The position numbers were made by a program, and so were the translations under genes. From positions 36,486 to 100,485 of the forward strand of contig NZ_VBSN01000023.1 in assembly GCF_006149045.1 (NCBI RefSeq): DNA of 64,000 nucleotides, read 5' to 3'. Source of the stretch: Dyadobacter flavalbus (lineage in GTDB: Bacteria > Bacteroidota > Bacteroidia > Cytophagales > Spirosomataceae). Of the stretch, positions 46,650 to 56,632 are shown one piece after another; position 1 is the first letter of the stretch, and each line of letters begins with the position of its first letter. The notes below the pieces were generated by a model that saw only the letters and a program-made list of their open reading frames with translations, was not told the DNA's origin and searched no databases.

Positions 46650-47597
46650 TTATTTGGGTGATCTGACAAAATCAATATTCCGCTTCAAACCTTCCAATTT
46701 GGTTCTTTTTATCGGCGAACGCCTGAAAAGTTCCCGGAATACTTCTTCCGAGATTTCCTGCCAATCGTTGTTTGTAAGTCCTGCCAAACTTTCAGGCAAT
46801 GAGAATTCCTGCGTGGTATGCGGCTTCGAAAAACGGTTCCACGGACAAACATCCTGACAGATATCGCAGCCGAAAATCCAGTTTTCAAACTTTCCCTGCA
46901 CTTCCTGCGGAATAGCATCTTTCAGCTCGATGGTGTAATAACTGATGCATTTGCTTCCGTCCACAACAAAGGGTTCGGTAATGGCATCGGTCGGGCAGGC
47001 ATCCACGCATCTTGTACAGGTTCCGCAATAATCCTTGACAGCTCCGTCGTAGGCAAGGTCCAGATCGCAGATGATTTCGCCAATGAAAAAGAAGCTGCCC
47101 ATTTCCTTGTTAAGCAGATTCGAATTTTTTCCGATCCAGCCCAGACCGCTTTTGGCAGCCCATGCTTTGTCCATAACAGGTGCAGAATCCACGAAAATCC
47201 GCCCGCTCACTTCGCCTATTTCTTCCTGAATGCCCTGTAATAACGATGCCAGTTTTTCCTTCAATACAAAATGATAATCCGTTCCGTAAGCGTATTTGGA
47301 GATTTTAAGGTCTTCTTCGCCTTCGGGAAGCTTTTCGGCAGGATAATAATTCAGTAAAACGGAAATTACACTTTTCGCACCGTCCACGAGCTTGCGCGGG
47401 TCAAGCCTTTTGTCAAAATGATTGGCCATGTAGCCCATAGCGCCATGCTGATTGCGGTTCAGCCAGTTTTCCAGCCTCGGTGCCTCTTTTTCCAGAAACT
47501 CCGCTTTTGAAATACCGCAAAAATTAAAGCCGCATTCCAGTGCTCTGGCCTTGATGAACGTACTTCTTTCCTGCCTCACAAAATCTTCTGTTATCAT
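46650..47597 (-). CDS. queG: tRNA epoxyqueuosine(34) reductase, 315 aa
   Basis: Performs the last step of queuosine synthesis, reducing epoxyqueuosine in the wobble position of tRNA with cobalamin and two 4Fe-4S clusters. Motifs: the N-terminal cobalamin-binding region ([14 protein letters not shown] near 78, [16 protein letters not shown] near 105, WIGKNSNLL near 153), then the ferredoxin pair [12 protein letters not shown] near 192 and [11 protein letters not shown] near 248. Length is typical of the version without the C-terminal HEAT repeats. Divergent from grpE. Confidence 0.96.
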   Translation of the reverse strand: MITEDFVRQERSTFIKARALECGFNFCGISKAEFLEKEAPRLENWLNRNQHGAMGYMANHFDKRLDPRKLVDGAKSVISVLLNYYPAEKLPEGEEDLKISKYAYGTDYHFVLKEKLASLLQGIQEEIGEVSGRIFVDSAPVMDKAWAAKSGLGWIGKNSNLLNKEMGSFFFIGEIICDLDLAYDGAVKDYCGTCTRCVDACPTDAITEPFVVDGSKCISYYTIELKDAIPQEVQGKFENWIFGCDICQDVCPWNRFSKPHTTQEFSLPESLAGLTNNDWQEISEEVFRELFRRSPIKRTKLEGLKRNIDFVRSPK

Positions 47598-47707
47598 TCT
47601 ACAAAGTTACAAATTGATTGTAAAATGCCATCTTGTCAGTATTTTAGCAGTGGCAAAATAATTTAGGCTACAAAAAATGATTGATTACAATTCATTTATG
47701 CTGAAAA

Positions 47708-48340
47708 ATGATGCCTGAAAACACTGACTTCAACATAGATCAAGACAAAAATTACGATATGAACGAGGAAAAATCTCCATTGGAAACTGACAATCTGGTG
47801 AACGAAGAAAATAACGAAACATCCAATTCCGTACCGCTGGACAATGCCGGACAGGAAATTACAGGCGAAGCTCCTTCTGCTGCCAATCATGAGCCGCTTG
47901 AAGCCGCTAAAACGGAAATTGCAGAACTTAAGGACAAATATTTACGTCTTTATGCTGATTTTGAAAACTTTCGCAGACGTACGGCAAAGGAAAGACTGGA
48001 AATGATTTCCGGTGCAAGCGCGGATACAGTCAAATTAATCCTGCCAATTGTAGATGATTTCGAGCGTGCCAAAGTTTCCTTCGATTCCACTACGGATATA
48101 GATGCGCTGAAAGAGGGTGTTGACCTGATCTATACCAAACTTTTCAAGACGCTGGAATCCAAAGGGCTTAAACCGATGCAGTCGAAAGGTGAAGTTTTTG
48201 ACGCAGAACTTCATGAGTCCATTGCGCAGTTTCCGGCGGCTACGGAAGATCTGAAAGGGAAGGTCATTGACGAGATCGAAAAAGGTTATTTCCTGAACGA
48301 CAAAGTCATACGTTACGCGAAAGTGATCGTAGGTGCATAA
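47708..48340 (+). CDS. grpE: Nucleotide exchange factor GrpE, 210 aa
   Basis: Releases ADP from DnaK in the chaperone cycle. The N-terminal ~70 residues are acidic and disordered, followed by a long coiled-coil dimer helix (LEAAKTEIAELKDKYLRLYA), the conserved DFENFRRRTAKERLE segment near 95, and the C-terminal beta wing (LKGKVIDEIEKGYFLNDKVIRYAKVIVG). dnaJ follows after 99 bases; dnaK is not in the window. I see no CIRCE (HrcA) element upstream. Confidence 0.96.
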   Translation: MMPENTDFNIDQDKNYDMNEEKSPLETDNLVNEENNETSNSVPLDNAGQEITGEAPSAANHEPLEAAKTEIAELKDKYLRLYADFENFRRRTAKERLEMISGASADTVKLILPIVDDFERAKVSFDSTTDIDALKEGVDLIYTKLFKTLESKGLKPMQSKGEVFDAELHESIAQFPAATEDLKGKVIDEIEKGYFLNDKVIRYAKVIVGA

Positions 48341-48359
48341 GTTACTCAACAATGTTATG

Positions 48360-48425
48360 ATGTATAATGACCAAAGGCATCCATAATCATTTCTTAATAT
48401 GGCGCTAGCCGCTTACATTATACAT
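48360..48425 (+). repeat. Inverted repeat in the grpE-dnaJ gap
   Basis: Perfect 10-bp arms atgtataatg (48360-48369) and cattatacat (48416-48425) enclose 46 bases that contain a smaller ccata/tatgg pairing. The structure sits between the grpE stop and 14 bases before the dnaJ start, where it could affect transcript stability or dnaJ translation. There is no T-run after the second arm. Confidence 0.5.
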
Positions 48426-48439
48426 TCAGCAATATAAAA

Positions 48440-49606
48440 ATGGCAAAGAAAAGAGATTACTACGAAATCCTTGGCGTGGATCGCGGCGCAACCGCCGATG
48501 ATATCAAGAAAGCTTACCGAAAGCTGGCAATCAAGTTTCACCCTGACAAAAATCCGGATGATCCCACTGCCGAGGACAAATTCAAGGAAGCCGCAGAGGC
48601 ATACAGCGTTCTGAGCGACGACAACAAACGTCAGCGTTACGATCAGTACGGCCATGCAGGCGTTGGCGGTGCAGGCGGTGGTGCGGGATACGGAGCCGGC
48701 GGCGGTTTTTCTATGGACGATATTTTCTCCCAGTTTGGCGATATTTTTGGCGACAGCAGTCCGTTCGGCGATATATTCGGCCGGGCCGGAGGCGGAGGCG
48801 GCGGTCGCAGAGTGCGGCGCGGATCAGATCTGCGGATTAAACTGAAACTTAATCTGGAAGAAATTGCAAACGGCGTTGAAAAGAAAATCAAGGTAAAAAG
48901 ACATGTAACCTGCGATACATGCGGCGGAAACGGCGCTAAGAACGGTACGTCACTCAGCAACTGCAATGGCTGTAACGGAACGGGCCAGGTCCGCAAGGTT
49001 GTAAGCACGATGCTTGGACAAATGGTTTCCACAAGCACATGTCCGACTTGTAACGGTGACGGAAAAATCATCAGTGAACGTTGCGAAGCCTGTGCGGGAG
49101 AAGGAAGATTACTGCAGGACGATCTGATTACGCTGAATATTCCCGGCGGCGTTGCGGAAGGTATGCAGCTTTCCATGTCCGGAAAAGGAAACGTGCCGGC
49201 ACGCGGCGGCGTAGCAGGCGATCTGCTGATTGTGATTGAAGAGGAAGAAGATGCAGCTTTGAAAAGAGATGGCAACAACGTTGTTTTTGACATGCATATC
49301 AGCTTCATTGACGCAGCACTCGGAACATCCGTTGAAATTCCGACGCTCGACGGCAAAGCAAGAATCAGTATCGAATCCGGAACACAGGCGGGAAAAATAC
49401 TTCGTCTGAAAGGAAAAGGAATCAAAGACCTGAACGGTTACGGCAAAGGCGACCAATTGGTACATATCAATGTATGGACACCGCAGCAGCTGACTTCTGA
49501 CGAAAAAGAAACGCTTGAATCGTTGCGTCATTCACCAAACTTCCAGCCGAAGCCCGGCAAGAATGAAAAAGGTTTTTTTGACAAAATGAAGGATTTTTTT
49601 CATTGA
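48440..49606 (+). CDS. dnaJ: Chaperone protein DnaJ, 388 aa
   Basis: Type I Hsp40 co-chaperone that delivers substrates to DnaK and stimulates its ATPase. Domains in order: J domain (1-70) with the HPD motif in FHPDKNPDD near 33, a Gly-rich linker (~75-125), a zinc-finger domain (~150-225) with all four CxxCxGxG-type repeats ([32 protein letters not shown]), then the two C-terminal substrate-binding beta domains. Full length. A terminator hairpin follows. Confidence 0.97.
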   Translation: MAKKRDYYEILGVDRGATADDIKKAYRKLAIKFHPDKNPDDPTAEDKFKEAAEAYSVLSDDNKRQRYDQYGHAGVGGAGGGAGYGAGGGFSMDDIFSQFGDIFGDSSPFGDIFGRAGGGGGGRRVRRGSDLRIKLKLNLEEIANGVEKKIKVKRHVTCDTCGGNGAKNGTSLSNCNGCNGTGQVRKVVSTMLGQMVSTSTCPTCNGDGKIISERCEACAGEGRLLQDDLITLNIPGGVAEGMQLSMSGKGNVPARGGVAGDLLIVIEEEEDAALKRDGNNVVFDMHISFIDAALGTSVEIPTLDGKARISIESGTQAGKILRLKGKGIKDLNGYGKGDQLVHINVWTPQQLTSDEKETLESLRHSPNFQPKPGKNEKGFFDKMKDFFH

Positions 49607-49631
49607 TATTCAAGTCAAAACTATATTTCCC

Positions 49632-49663
49632 GAAAAGCCGTTTCATCACAGAAGCGGCTTTTC
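49632..49663 (+). terminator. Rho-independent terminator of dnaJ
   Basis: A 13-bp stem with one mismatched or G:U pair (gaaaagccgtttc / gaagcggcttttc), a 6-base loop and a following run of five T, 26 bases past the dnaJ stop. It lies before the chosen start of the next gene, which supports that start. Confidence 0.85.
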
Positions 49664-49716
49664 TTTTTAAGCCTGATTTTAAAAACTCACTTTTATTCTC
49701 TGTAAACACAGACCTA

Positions 49717-50895
49717 ATGAAAACAATGTTGCTGTTCACAGCCCTTTTTTACTCAAGAATGCTCTTTGCTCAACCCGTTGCTACCAATGAACTGACATTC
49801 GCTACATACAATGTGAGTATGGAAGCGGAAAACTATGTCCCGAAAGGAACACCCGGAATTTCCGAACAGATTCTGGTTAAAGAACTGGCTTCCGGAAACA
49901 ATGCACAAATCCGGAACATAGCCAGCATTATTAAATCCGTAAGGCCGGACGTTATTTTACTGAATGAATTCGATTACGTGAAAGATCCGCAAGCCGGCGT
50001 TCTGCAGTTTGTAAAAGCCTATCTGCAGGACAGCTCGGACGGCAAAAAAGGAATTGATTATCCTTATTACTATTACTCCACGGTAAATACCGGCCAGCCA
50101 TCGCCTTACGATCTTGACAATAACGGAAAAGCGGAACAGTTCGGAGCCGATGCATGGGGCTACGGCCTTTATCCCGGACAATACGGAATGGTGCTTTTGT
50201 CCCGGTTTCCGATTGACCTCAACAATGTCCGTACTTTTCAGAACTTTAAATGGAAAGACATGCCCGGTGCATTGAAAGTCACAAAAGCGGACGGAAGCGA
50301 CTGGTATGCGCCCGAAGCCTGGGCACAGTTTCCGCTTTCTTCCAAATCGCACTGGGATATTCCGGTAATGGCCGGAAACAAAACCATACATGTTCTTGCC
50401 AGCCACCCTACTCCGCCGTCCTTTGATGGCGATGAAGACCGGAACGGAAAGCGCAACCACGACGAAATCCGCTTCTGGCGGGATTACATCAGCGATCACC
50501 TTAGTTCCTATATTTATGATGACAAAGGCGTAAAAGGCGGACTTAAGCCCAATTCCTCCTTTGTGATTTTAGGTGACCAGAATGCCTCGCCGGATGAAGG
50601 CAATGCCATTTCAGGAGGCATCCGGTCATTGCTTAGTCATCCGAAAGTAAACAGCGAACTTGCTCCTGCCAGTAAAGGCGGTCCCGAGCACAGCAACACA
50701 AATGCATTTGCCAAAAACCATACGGCTGTCTGGAGAATGCGTGCAGATTATGTCATTCCTTCAAAAACAGGCCTGAAAGTACTGGACAGCGGCGTATTCT
50801 GGCCGGCAAAGGGCGAACCTATGGCCGATCTGGTCGAAAAAAGAGAATCCAGTTCGGATCACCGGCTGGTTTGGGTGAAAGTGAAACTGGATTGA
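49717..50895 (+). CDS. Exported endonuclease/exonuclease/phosphatase-family protein, 392 aa
   Basis: A metal-dependent phosphoesterase of the EEP (DNase I-like) superfamily. ATG 49717 gives a signal peptide (MKTMLLFTALFYSRMLFAQ); the frame is open upstream but would run through the dnaJ terminator. Active-site motifs: FATYNVSMEAENY (metal Asn), VRPDVILLNEFDYV (metal Glu near 82), ASHPTPPSFDGDEDRNGKR (catalytic His region near 225), LGDQNASPDEG (near 285) and SSDHRLVW near the end (general-base His). The substrate (nucleic acid, sphingomyelin or phosphoinositide) is not evident; the DGDEDRNG loop may bind calcium. Confidence 0.9.
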   Translation: MKTMLLFTALFYSRMLFAQPVATNELTFATYNVSMEAENYVPKGTPGISEQILVKELASGNNAQIRNIASIIKSVRPDVILLNEFDYVKDPQAGVLQFVKAYLQDSSDGKKGIDYPYYYYSTVNTGQPSPYDLDNNGKAEQFGADAWGYGLYPGQYGMVLLSRFPIDLNNVRTFQNFKWKDMPGALKVTKADGSDWYAPEAWAQFPLSSKSHWDIPVMAGNKTIHVLASHPTPPSFDGDEDRNGKRNHDEIRFWRDYISDHLSSYIYDDKGVKGGLKPNSSFVILGDQNASPDEGNAISGGIRSLLSHPKVNSELAPASKGGPEHSNTNAFAKNHTAVWRMRADYVIPSKTGLKVLDSGVFWPAKGEPMADLVEKRESSSDHRLVWVKVKLD

Positions 50896-50910
50896 TCGTT
50901 TATATTCAAA

Positions 50911-50949
50911 GCAAAAGCGGGAAGTGTATTTTACACCTCCCGCTTTTGC
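50911..50949. terminator. Bidirectional hairpin terminator
   Basis: An 18-bp stem with one mismatch and a 3-base loop (core gcaaaagcggga / tcccgcttttgc) between the convergent phosphoesterase and DUF2723 genes. Poly-T character is present on each side. Confidence 0.82.
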
Positions 50950-50967
50950 TTTGGATACTTCTTTGTT

Positions 50968-53943
50968 TTACTGCTGGCCGCCGTACATATTATATCCGGC
51001 CATATGCTTCTGGAAAATGGCTTCATATTTCTTTGCAGCCGCTTCCTGCTTGGCCTCGCGGCATTCCTGAACGATTATCTGCATAATGTACAGGTAAACA
51101 CTGCTGTCGCGGCGTTTTGTAGTGCCGTTATCTTTTGCCCAGGTGAGCACTTCATCCGCACGGGTTGCCATGGTCTCAGCGATATCCAGTGCTTTTTTGG
51201 TTTCTCCAAGATCAAAAAGCGGACCGATGAAATTGGCTGAAAACTGATCGTAAGGAATGCTCTTGTCGGGCATGGTTGCAAGCGACTTGTCAATGGCCTT
51301 TTTAGCCTCCTCCTTGCGCCCATCGGCAATCAGCTGGCCGGTCAGACGGAGAAATGCAATCCGGGCAGTAGCAACCGGCGATCCGAGATAGGTATTGTCG
51401 TAATACGTGTTCGGGTTATCCAGTTCTCTCCAGAACATTTTGTTCATCAGATTATTATACATTACATCCGTGTTTACATAGCCGTCTGTTGCGCCCGGCA
51501 CTTTTACCGGCAGTAAACGAAATGCATAACCTTCCAGCTGCATGTATTCTTTCAGATTCAGATAACTTGATCCGCCCAGTGTTGAAGAAAAATAGATCGG
51601 ACGTTTCCAGTCATTTGTGGAAATAATATCCAGCATGATCAGATCGGATTTGTACAAGTTTCCTTTACCGATTGTCCAGCTGATGGAATCGCTTACGAAT
51701 GGAAGCAAATCACTTTTGATGATATTCATTTTCTTGACCGCTTCGGCATTGACCGGCAGGAACAGAACGGACGACGGCAGAATGGAAGTCATGTCGCCGC
51801 TTGTCAGAGGAACCTGAATGGCTTTATTTTCCTGTTTTACCAATCCCATGTATTCTTTCAGATTGATTCCGCCTTTTACACTGGGGATTTCATAAAACGG
51901 CACAATGTCGTTTTTCCCGAATGCATAGTTGTTTTTATCCAGCGAAATCGGAAGTGCTTCGGATTTGTACGTTTTCCGCTTCATCTGATCGATATACCAG
52001 TCGGTTCCGAGCAAGCTCAGGTTACATACGCGCACATCCGTACGGAAACCTTCCACTTCCTGCACATACCACAACGGGAATGTATCGTTATCGCCGCCTG
52101 TAAACAGGATTGCATTGGGCGCACAGGAATTAAGCAGGTTTTTGGCAAAATCAACAGAGTGGTACCTATGGGCGCGGTTATGATTATCCCAGCCTTTTGC
52201 ACCCATGATGATTGGAACTATAAGGCTCAATGCAGTGGCTGCACCGGCACGCGTTGTCGGACTTTTAACAAAACGGCTTAATGCATCTGCAACGGATATG
52301 ACACCGAAACCAATCCAGATACAGAAAATATAAAACGATCCGACATAGATATAATCTCGTTCGCGGGGCTCGGTCGGTGGAGAATTGAGGTAAACGACAA
52401 GCGCAACGCCGGTAAGAATAAATAACAACCCGAGAACCAGAAGATCCCGTTTGCTGCGGTAATAAACGATTACAATGCCCAGCAAGCCCAGTATAAAAGG
52501 AAGCATGAAGTAATTGTCATGTGCCTTGTTGTTGGCGATCGGCGCAGGATACTGTTTTGCGGTATCCCAAGGAAGCATGTTTCCGGCTCCTTCTTCGTCG
52601 CTTTCACGGCCTACGAAATTCCATAGGAAATACCGCCAGTACATATGCCCGATCTGGTAAGAAAACATAAACGACAGGTTGTTGCCCATGGTTGGCTTTT
52701 GTCCTTCGGCCAGTCCGGTCATTTGCTGGTAAAGCTGCGGGTGTCCGGGCTGCGTACTGTACATCCTCGGCAGAAGCATGTTGCTTCCCGGTTCGTATTC
52801 ATATTCAGGACGATAATCGTAAATGGCGTATTTTCCATCCTGCTTGCGGTACATCGGCGCGCCGCGTTTCTGGCTTACCGGAGAAGAAACAAAAGACGGA
52901 CCATATAATAAAGGTCGGCTGCCGTATTGTTCCCTTTTCAGATAAGAAACAAAGCTCAGAACGTCGTTCGGGTTGTTTTCATTGATCGGCGGATTGTATT
53001 CTGCACGCACCAGAACCATTAAATAACTCGCATAACCGATTAACACGAAGGCAAGTGAGAGCAAACTTGTATTCAGCAGTACATTTCCTTTCTTCTGTGA
53101 AAAGCGGATTCCCCATATGAGAGCGCCCAGAAAAATAATGATAAAGAATATAACGCCTGATTTATAAGGAAGCCCAAGCGAGTTCACGAAAAAAATCTCA
53201 AATCTGCCTGCAATGCTCGGCAACCCGGGAATAATTCCGGAGTTGATAATGGCCAGAATGACAAGGCCGCCAGCAAATGCCATGATTCCACCAAAAACGC
53301 TTGTTTTAGGATATTTCTTGAAATAATAAACCAGTGCAAGCGCAGGAATTGTAACAAGGTTCAGCAAGTGGACACCGATGGAAAGGCCAACCAGATAAGC
53401 AATCAGGATCAGCCAGCGGTTTTCAGCAGCCGGATCTTCAATTCTTTCCCATTTGAACACAGCCCAGATTACAATGGCCGTAAAGAAAGAAGACATTCCG
53501 TAAACTTCCGCTTCCACGGCAGAAAACCAGAACGAATCGGACCACGTGTAAGCCAGTGCTCCGACTATACCGGAACCCATCAGCAATATAATATCGCTGG
53601 AATCCAGTTCTTCATCCGTTTTGTTGATCAGTTTGCGGGCAAGCAAAGTAATCGTCCAGAACAGAAACAGGATCGTGAATGCGCTGCTCACGACGGAAAC
53701 CATATTGACCCAGTAAGCGACATTGGTTAAATCACCGAATGCAAAAAGGGAAAAGATACGTCCGATAAGAAGAAAGAAAGGTGCTCCCGGCGGATGCGGC
53801 ACCTGCAGTTTGAATGCACAAGCTATGAATTCCCCGCAATCCCAGAAACTTGCAGTACGCTCCACTGTAAGCGTGTACGTAATTAATGCAATTGCGAATA
53901 CAATCCAACCCGTAAGGTTGTTGGAACGGTTGAAACGGGTCAT
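50968..53943 (-). CDS. DUF2723 (GT117-type) large integral membrane protein, 991 aa
   Basis: A very large inner-membrane protein of the DUF2723 family, annotated as glycosyltransferase family 117 and related to GT-C enzymes such as protein O-mannosyltransferases. Its opening is diagnostic: TYTLTVERTASFWDCGEFIA with the acidic pair near 35-40, then LQVPHPPGAPFFLLIGR. About 12 or more transmembrane helices extend to ~residue 580. The rest is extracytoplasmic, including DNDTFPLWYVQEVEGFRTDVRV near 650 and a C-terminal TPR-like helical tail. It probably glycosylates exported molecules from a lipid-linked donor, which is inference from the fold. Confidence 0.9.
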   Translation of the reverse strand: MTRFNRSNNLTGWIVFAIALITYTLTVERTASFWDCGEFIACAFKLQVPHPPGAPFFLLIGRIFSLFAFGDLTNVAYWVNMVSVVSSAFTILFLFWTITLLARKLINKTDEELDSSDIILLMGSGIVGALAYTWSDSFWFSAVEAEVYGMSSFFTAIVIWAVFKWERIEDPAAENRWLILIAYLVGLSIGVHLLNLVTIPALALVYYFKKYPKTSVFGGIMAFAGGLVILAIINSGIIPGLPSIAGRFEIFFVNSLGLPYKSGVIFFIIIFLGALIWGIRFSQKKGNVLLNTSLLSLAFVLIGYASYLMVLVRAEYNPPINENNPNDVLSFVSYLKREQYGSRPLLYGPSFVSSPVSQKRGAPMYRKQDGKYAIYDYRPEYEYEPGSNMLLPRMYSTQPGHPQLYQQMTGLAEGQKPTMGNNLSFMFSYQIGHMYWRYFLWNFVGRESDEEGAGNMLPWDTAKQYPAPIANNKAHDNYFMLPFILGLLGIVIVYYRSKRDLLVLGLLFILTGVALVVYLNSPPTEPRERDYIYVGSFYIFCIWIGFGVISVADALSRFVKSPTTRAGAATALSLIVPIIMGAKGWDNHNRAHRYHSVDFAKNLLNSCAPNAILFTGGDNDTFPLWYVQEVEGFRTDVRVCNLSLLGTDWYIDQMKRKTYKSEALPISLDKNNYAFGKNDIVPFYEIPSVKGGINLKEYMGLVKQENKAIQVPLTSGDMTSILPSSVLFLPVNAEAVKKMNIIKSDLLPFVSDSISWTIGKGNLYKSDLIMLDIISTNDWKRPIYFSSTLGGSSYLNLKEYMQLEGYAFRLLPVKVPGATDGYVNTDVMYNNLMNKMFWRELDNPNTYYDNTYLGSPVATARIAFLRLTGQLIADGRKEEAKKAIDKSLATMPDKSIPYDQFSANFIGPLFDLGETKKALDIAETMATRADEVLTWAKDNGTTKRRDSSVYLYIMQIIVQECREAKQEAAAKKYEAIFQKHMAGYNMYGGQQ

Positions 53944-54028
53944 TTGAAAGAAGATAAGATTAAAAAGTTAAATGCAAACATTGGAGTAAGATGATGACGC
54001 CTATCGTACAGTTTTGTCAATAGTCGGC

Positions 54029-54058
54029 CAAAATTAGCAAAATTACCTCAACACCAAG
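54029..54058 (-). promoter_or_regulatory. Candidate Bacteroidota-type promoter for the DUF2723 gene
   Basis: On the minus strand, CTTG, 18 bases, then TAATTTTG, an exact TAnnTTTG box; a second TAATTTTG lies 10 bases upstream. A transcript would have a leader of about 80 bases. Confidence 0.45.
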
Positions 54059-54152
54059 GTTCAAACAGTCTTAAAAAGTGTTAATATGAGGAAGTATTAA
54101 CGGCACAAAATGCAGAATATTCAGTCAAAAGCAAATAATTTGCCTGGAAAAC

Positions 54153-55478
54153 TCACTTGTAAAATATCCATTTTGCCAGTTCCTTGTACGTGACTTTTTT
54201 CCCGTACATCAGGATCCCGACTCTGTAAATCCGGGCTGCAAGCCAGGTCGTTCCCATGAATCCCAGCACAAGCAATGCCATCGAAAGCGCAATTTCCCAT
54301 GCCGGAACGCCGAAAGGAATCCGGACCATCATGATAATCGGCGACGTAAACGGAATGATCGACGTCCAGAATGCCAGCGTTCCGTCCGGATCGCGCAGGA
54401 CAAGCTGGGCAAATACAAACGAGAAAATGATTGGCAAAGTAATGGGAAGCATAAACTGCTGCGTGTCGGCATCGTTGTCCACGGCAGCACCGATTGCCCC
54501 GAAAAGCGCGCTGTAAAGCAGATATCCGCCGAGATAATAAAACAGAAAGCAACCCACAATCAGCGGAATATTCAGACTGTTGACAGCGCCAAGCACTTCG
54601 GCCACCGGATTTTCCACGTTCCCTCCCGGCATTCCCTGCGCAGGCATTCCTTTCTGGATGGATTGCATTTCCTGTGCCATTTGTGCCGGATTTTCAGGCA
54701 TTTTGCTGCTCAGAACTGCAGAAGCGGCACTTGTCAGCGCGGTACTCAGCAAGATCCAGAGTACAAACTGCGTTAATCCGACCAAAGCCACGCCAATGAT
54801 TTTTCCGAGCATCAGTTGAAACGGTTTGACCGAAGAAATAATTACTTCCACGATCCGGCTCGTTTTTTCTTCCGTAATGCCGCGCATCACCTGCGTTCCG
54901 TAAATGAAAACCGACATATAAATCAGAAATGCACAGATTCCGCCGATGACCGTTGCAGCACCGGAACTGCTTGTTTTCTCACCTTCTTCGCTGAGGCTGA
55001 TCGTTTCCGAACTTACATTCACCCTCGAATCTTCCAGTATTTTGTGCGTGATGCCTGCTTCCGAAAGCTTGATGTCTTCAATCTGTTTTTCAATGACCTT
55101 TTCTATCTGCGATTTCAGGTCCATACTGACATTCTTTTCGGCATAAATCCGGACGCCTTTCGGATCGCGTATGATGTCGCCGGGAATGTAGACCAGCGCA
55201 TTCGCATCGCTTTTTTTGAATCCCGTTTTGGCCGAATCAATGGAAGAATCGATATAAATGAATTTCAGCGTTTCCGTATCCTTGAATTCCTTGCTGAACA
55301 ATCCGCTTTCATCCAAGACCTGAACTGTTTTTGTATCAACCGATTCGATCGCCACCCAGATGACGGTTGCATAAAAGCCTACAAAAAGCACCGGCGCGAG
55401 CAATGTCATGATGAGAAAGGATTTTTTCTTGACCCTCACCAGATACTCCCTTCTGATAACTAGTAATATATTACGCAT
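54153..55478 (-). CDS. ABC-2 type transporter permease (NatB-like), 441 aa
   Basis: Membrane subunit of an ABC exporter. One N-terminal helix (KSFLIMTLLAPVLFVGFYA, about 19-37) precedes a large extracytoplasmic domain (~40-180), then five more helices from about residue 190. The MRGITEEKTSRIVEVIISS segment near 210 is the NatB/ABC-2 signature for coupling to the ATPase. The ATP-binding gene lies 36 bases upstream, so the two form one exporter. Relatives export sodium or small molecules; the cargo is unknown here. Confidence 0.92.
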   Translation of the reverse strand: MRNILLVIRREYLVRVKKKSFLIMTLLAPVLFVGFYATVIWVAIESVDTKTVQVLDESGLFSKEFKDTETLKFIYIDSSIDSAKTGFKKSDANALVYIPGDIIRDPKGVRIYAEKNVSMDLKSQIEKVIEKQIEDIKLSEAGITHKILEDSRVNVSSETISLSEEGEKTSSSGAATVIGGICAFLIYMSVFIYGTQVMRGITEEKTSRIVEVIISSVKPFQLMLGKIIGVALVGLTQFVLWILLSTALTSAASAVLSSKMPENPAQMAQEMQSIQKGMPAQGMPGGNVENPVAEVLGAVNSLNIPLIVGCFLFYYLGGYLLYSALFGAIGAAVDNDADTQQFMLPITLPIIFSFVFAQLVLRDPDGTLAFWTSIIPFTSPIIMMVRIPFGVPAWEIALSMALLVLGFMGTTWLAARIYRVGILMYGKKVTYKELAKWIFYK

Positions 55479-55514
55479 TGAATAATGATTTTTAAGGTTG
55501 GAACGGCTGAGTAG

Positions 55515-56429
55515 TTATGATTCCGGCACTTCATTGACCGAACGCATGAAAATGTCGCTCATACTCGGAATGTTTTCGCCGAAAGAACGGATTTCAACTC
55601 TCTGCAATAAACCGAATAATAATTCATTCGGACTTACATGCTTTGCCAGATGAATGTTGATGCGCTTGTAATCATTTTCAAGGTTTTTCTCCTGACCGAG
55701 TTCATACAATTGGCCCAGATCGTCCAGGTTTCCTCTGTATTCGACAAAATAGGTATGCGTTTTGAACTGTTCCTTGATCAGCAGCTTGGGGCCGTCCAGC
55801 ACTTTTTTTGCCTTGTGGATCAGTGCGATATTGTCGCAAAGTTCCTCTACGGTTTCCATCCGGTGCGTGGAAAAAATAATCGTACTTCCCTTTTTTTTAA
55901 GTTCCAGGATTTCGTCACGGATCAGATTGGCATTGATCGGGTCGAATCCCGAAAAAGGTTCGTCGAGAATAATCAGGTCGGGCTCGTGAAGAACAGTGGA
56001 CACAAACTGCACTTTCTGCTGCATGCCTTTGGAAAGGTCCGAAACGCTTTTGTCCCACCAGGTTTTGATATCAAATTTGACAAACCAGCTTTTCAGCTTT
56101 TCCATCGCCTGTTTTTGTGACAATCCTTTCAGCTGCGCCAGATAAAGCAGCTGCTCGCCGACCTTCATCTTTTTATAAAGCCCTCTTTCTTCCGGCAAAT
56201 AACCGATCCTGGAAATATGGCTTTGGTCAAGATGCCGGCCGTCAAACAGGATTTCGCCTTTGTCCGGCCCGGTAATCTGATTGATGATTCTGATCAGTGA
56301 AGTTTTTCCGGCGCCGTTCGGCCCGAGCAATCCGAAGATACATCCTTTGGGAATAGAAAGGCTTACATTGTCCAGCGCTACATGGTTTGCATATTCCTTC
56401 GTTACATTCCGGACTTCTATGATATTCAT
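55515..56429 (-). CDS. ABC transporter ATP-binding protein (NatA-like), 304 aa
   Basis: Motor subunit for the adjacent ABC-2 permease. Walker A is GPNGAGKTS near residue 37, the Q loop lies near 80 (GYLPEERGLYKKM), the signature is LSKGMQQKV near 135, and Walker B is LIILDEPFSGFD near 155 with the switch His in STHRMET. The last ~85 residues are the DUF4162-type domain often found on NatA-like ATPases. Same strand and 36 bases before the permease gene. Confidence 0.95.
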   Translation of the reverse strand: MNIIEVRNVTKEYANHVALDNVSLSIPKGCIFGLLGPNGAGKTSLIRIINQITGPDKGEILFDGRHLDQSHISRIGYLPEERGLYKKMKVGEQLLYLAQLKGLSQKQAMEKLKSWFVKFDIKTWWDKSVSDLSKGMQQKVQFVSTVLHEPDLIILDEPFSGFDPINANLIRDEILELKKKGSTIIFSTHRMETVEELCDNIALIHKAKKVLDGPKLLIKEQFKTHTYFVEYRGNLDDLGQLYELGQEKNLENDYKRINIHLAKHVSPNELLFGLLQRVEIRSFGENIPSMSDIFMRSVNEVPES

Positions 56430-56578
56430 ACTTGTGAAAGGGTCTGTGAATAATTTTGTGCCGCTGCCTGTAAATGCGGAAGTTCTGCTTTGTTGCGGCG
56501 GTAAAGATGCAAAATTTTAGAAGGCCGGATTAAAGTTACAAGTATCAAAGCATTAAAAGCCGGATTAATGGTAAAATA

Positions 56579-56608
56579 AAATAGCGGACGGATGCCCGTT
56601 CGCTATTT
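56579..56608 (-). terminator. Hairpin terminator after the 56633 gene
   Basis: A 13-bp stem with one G:U pair (aaatagcggacgg / ccgttcgctattt) and a 4-base loop, 25 bases past the stop and followed on the minus strand by T-rich sequence. Two copies of gccggattaa lie just beyond it (near 56524 and 56559). Confidence 0.75.
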
Positions 56609-56632
56609 ATTCAGTGAATTTCAAGAAAATAT

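Noticed and set aside
48643..49425. 260-residue open frame antisense to dnaJ
   Set aside because: It lies wholly within dnaJ, is rich in Pro/Ser as expected from the complement of Gly-rich coding sequence, and shows no domain motif.
49603..49716. Extended N-terminus for the phosphoesterase
   Set aside because: It would run through the dnaJ terminator and precede an otherwise good signal peptide at 49717.
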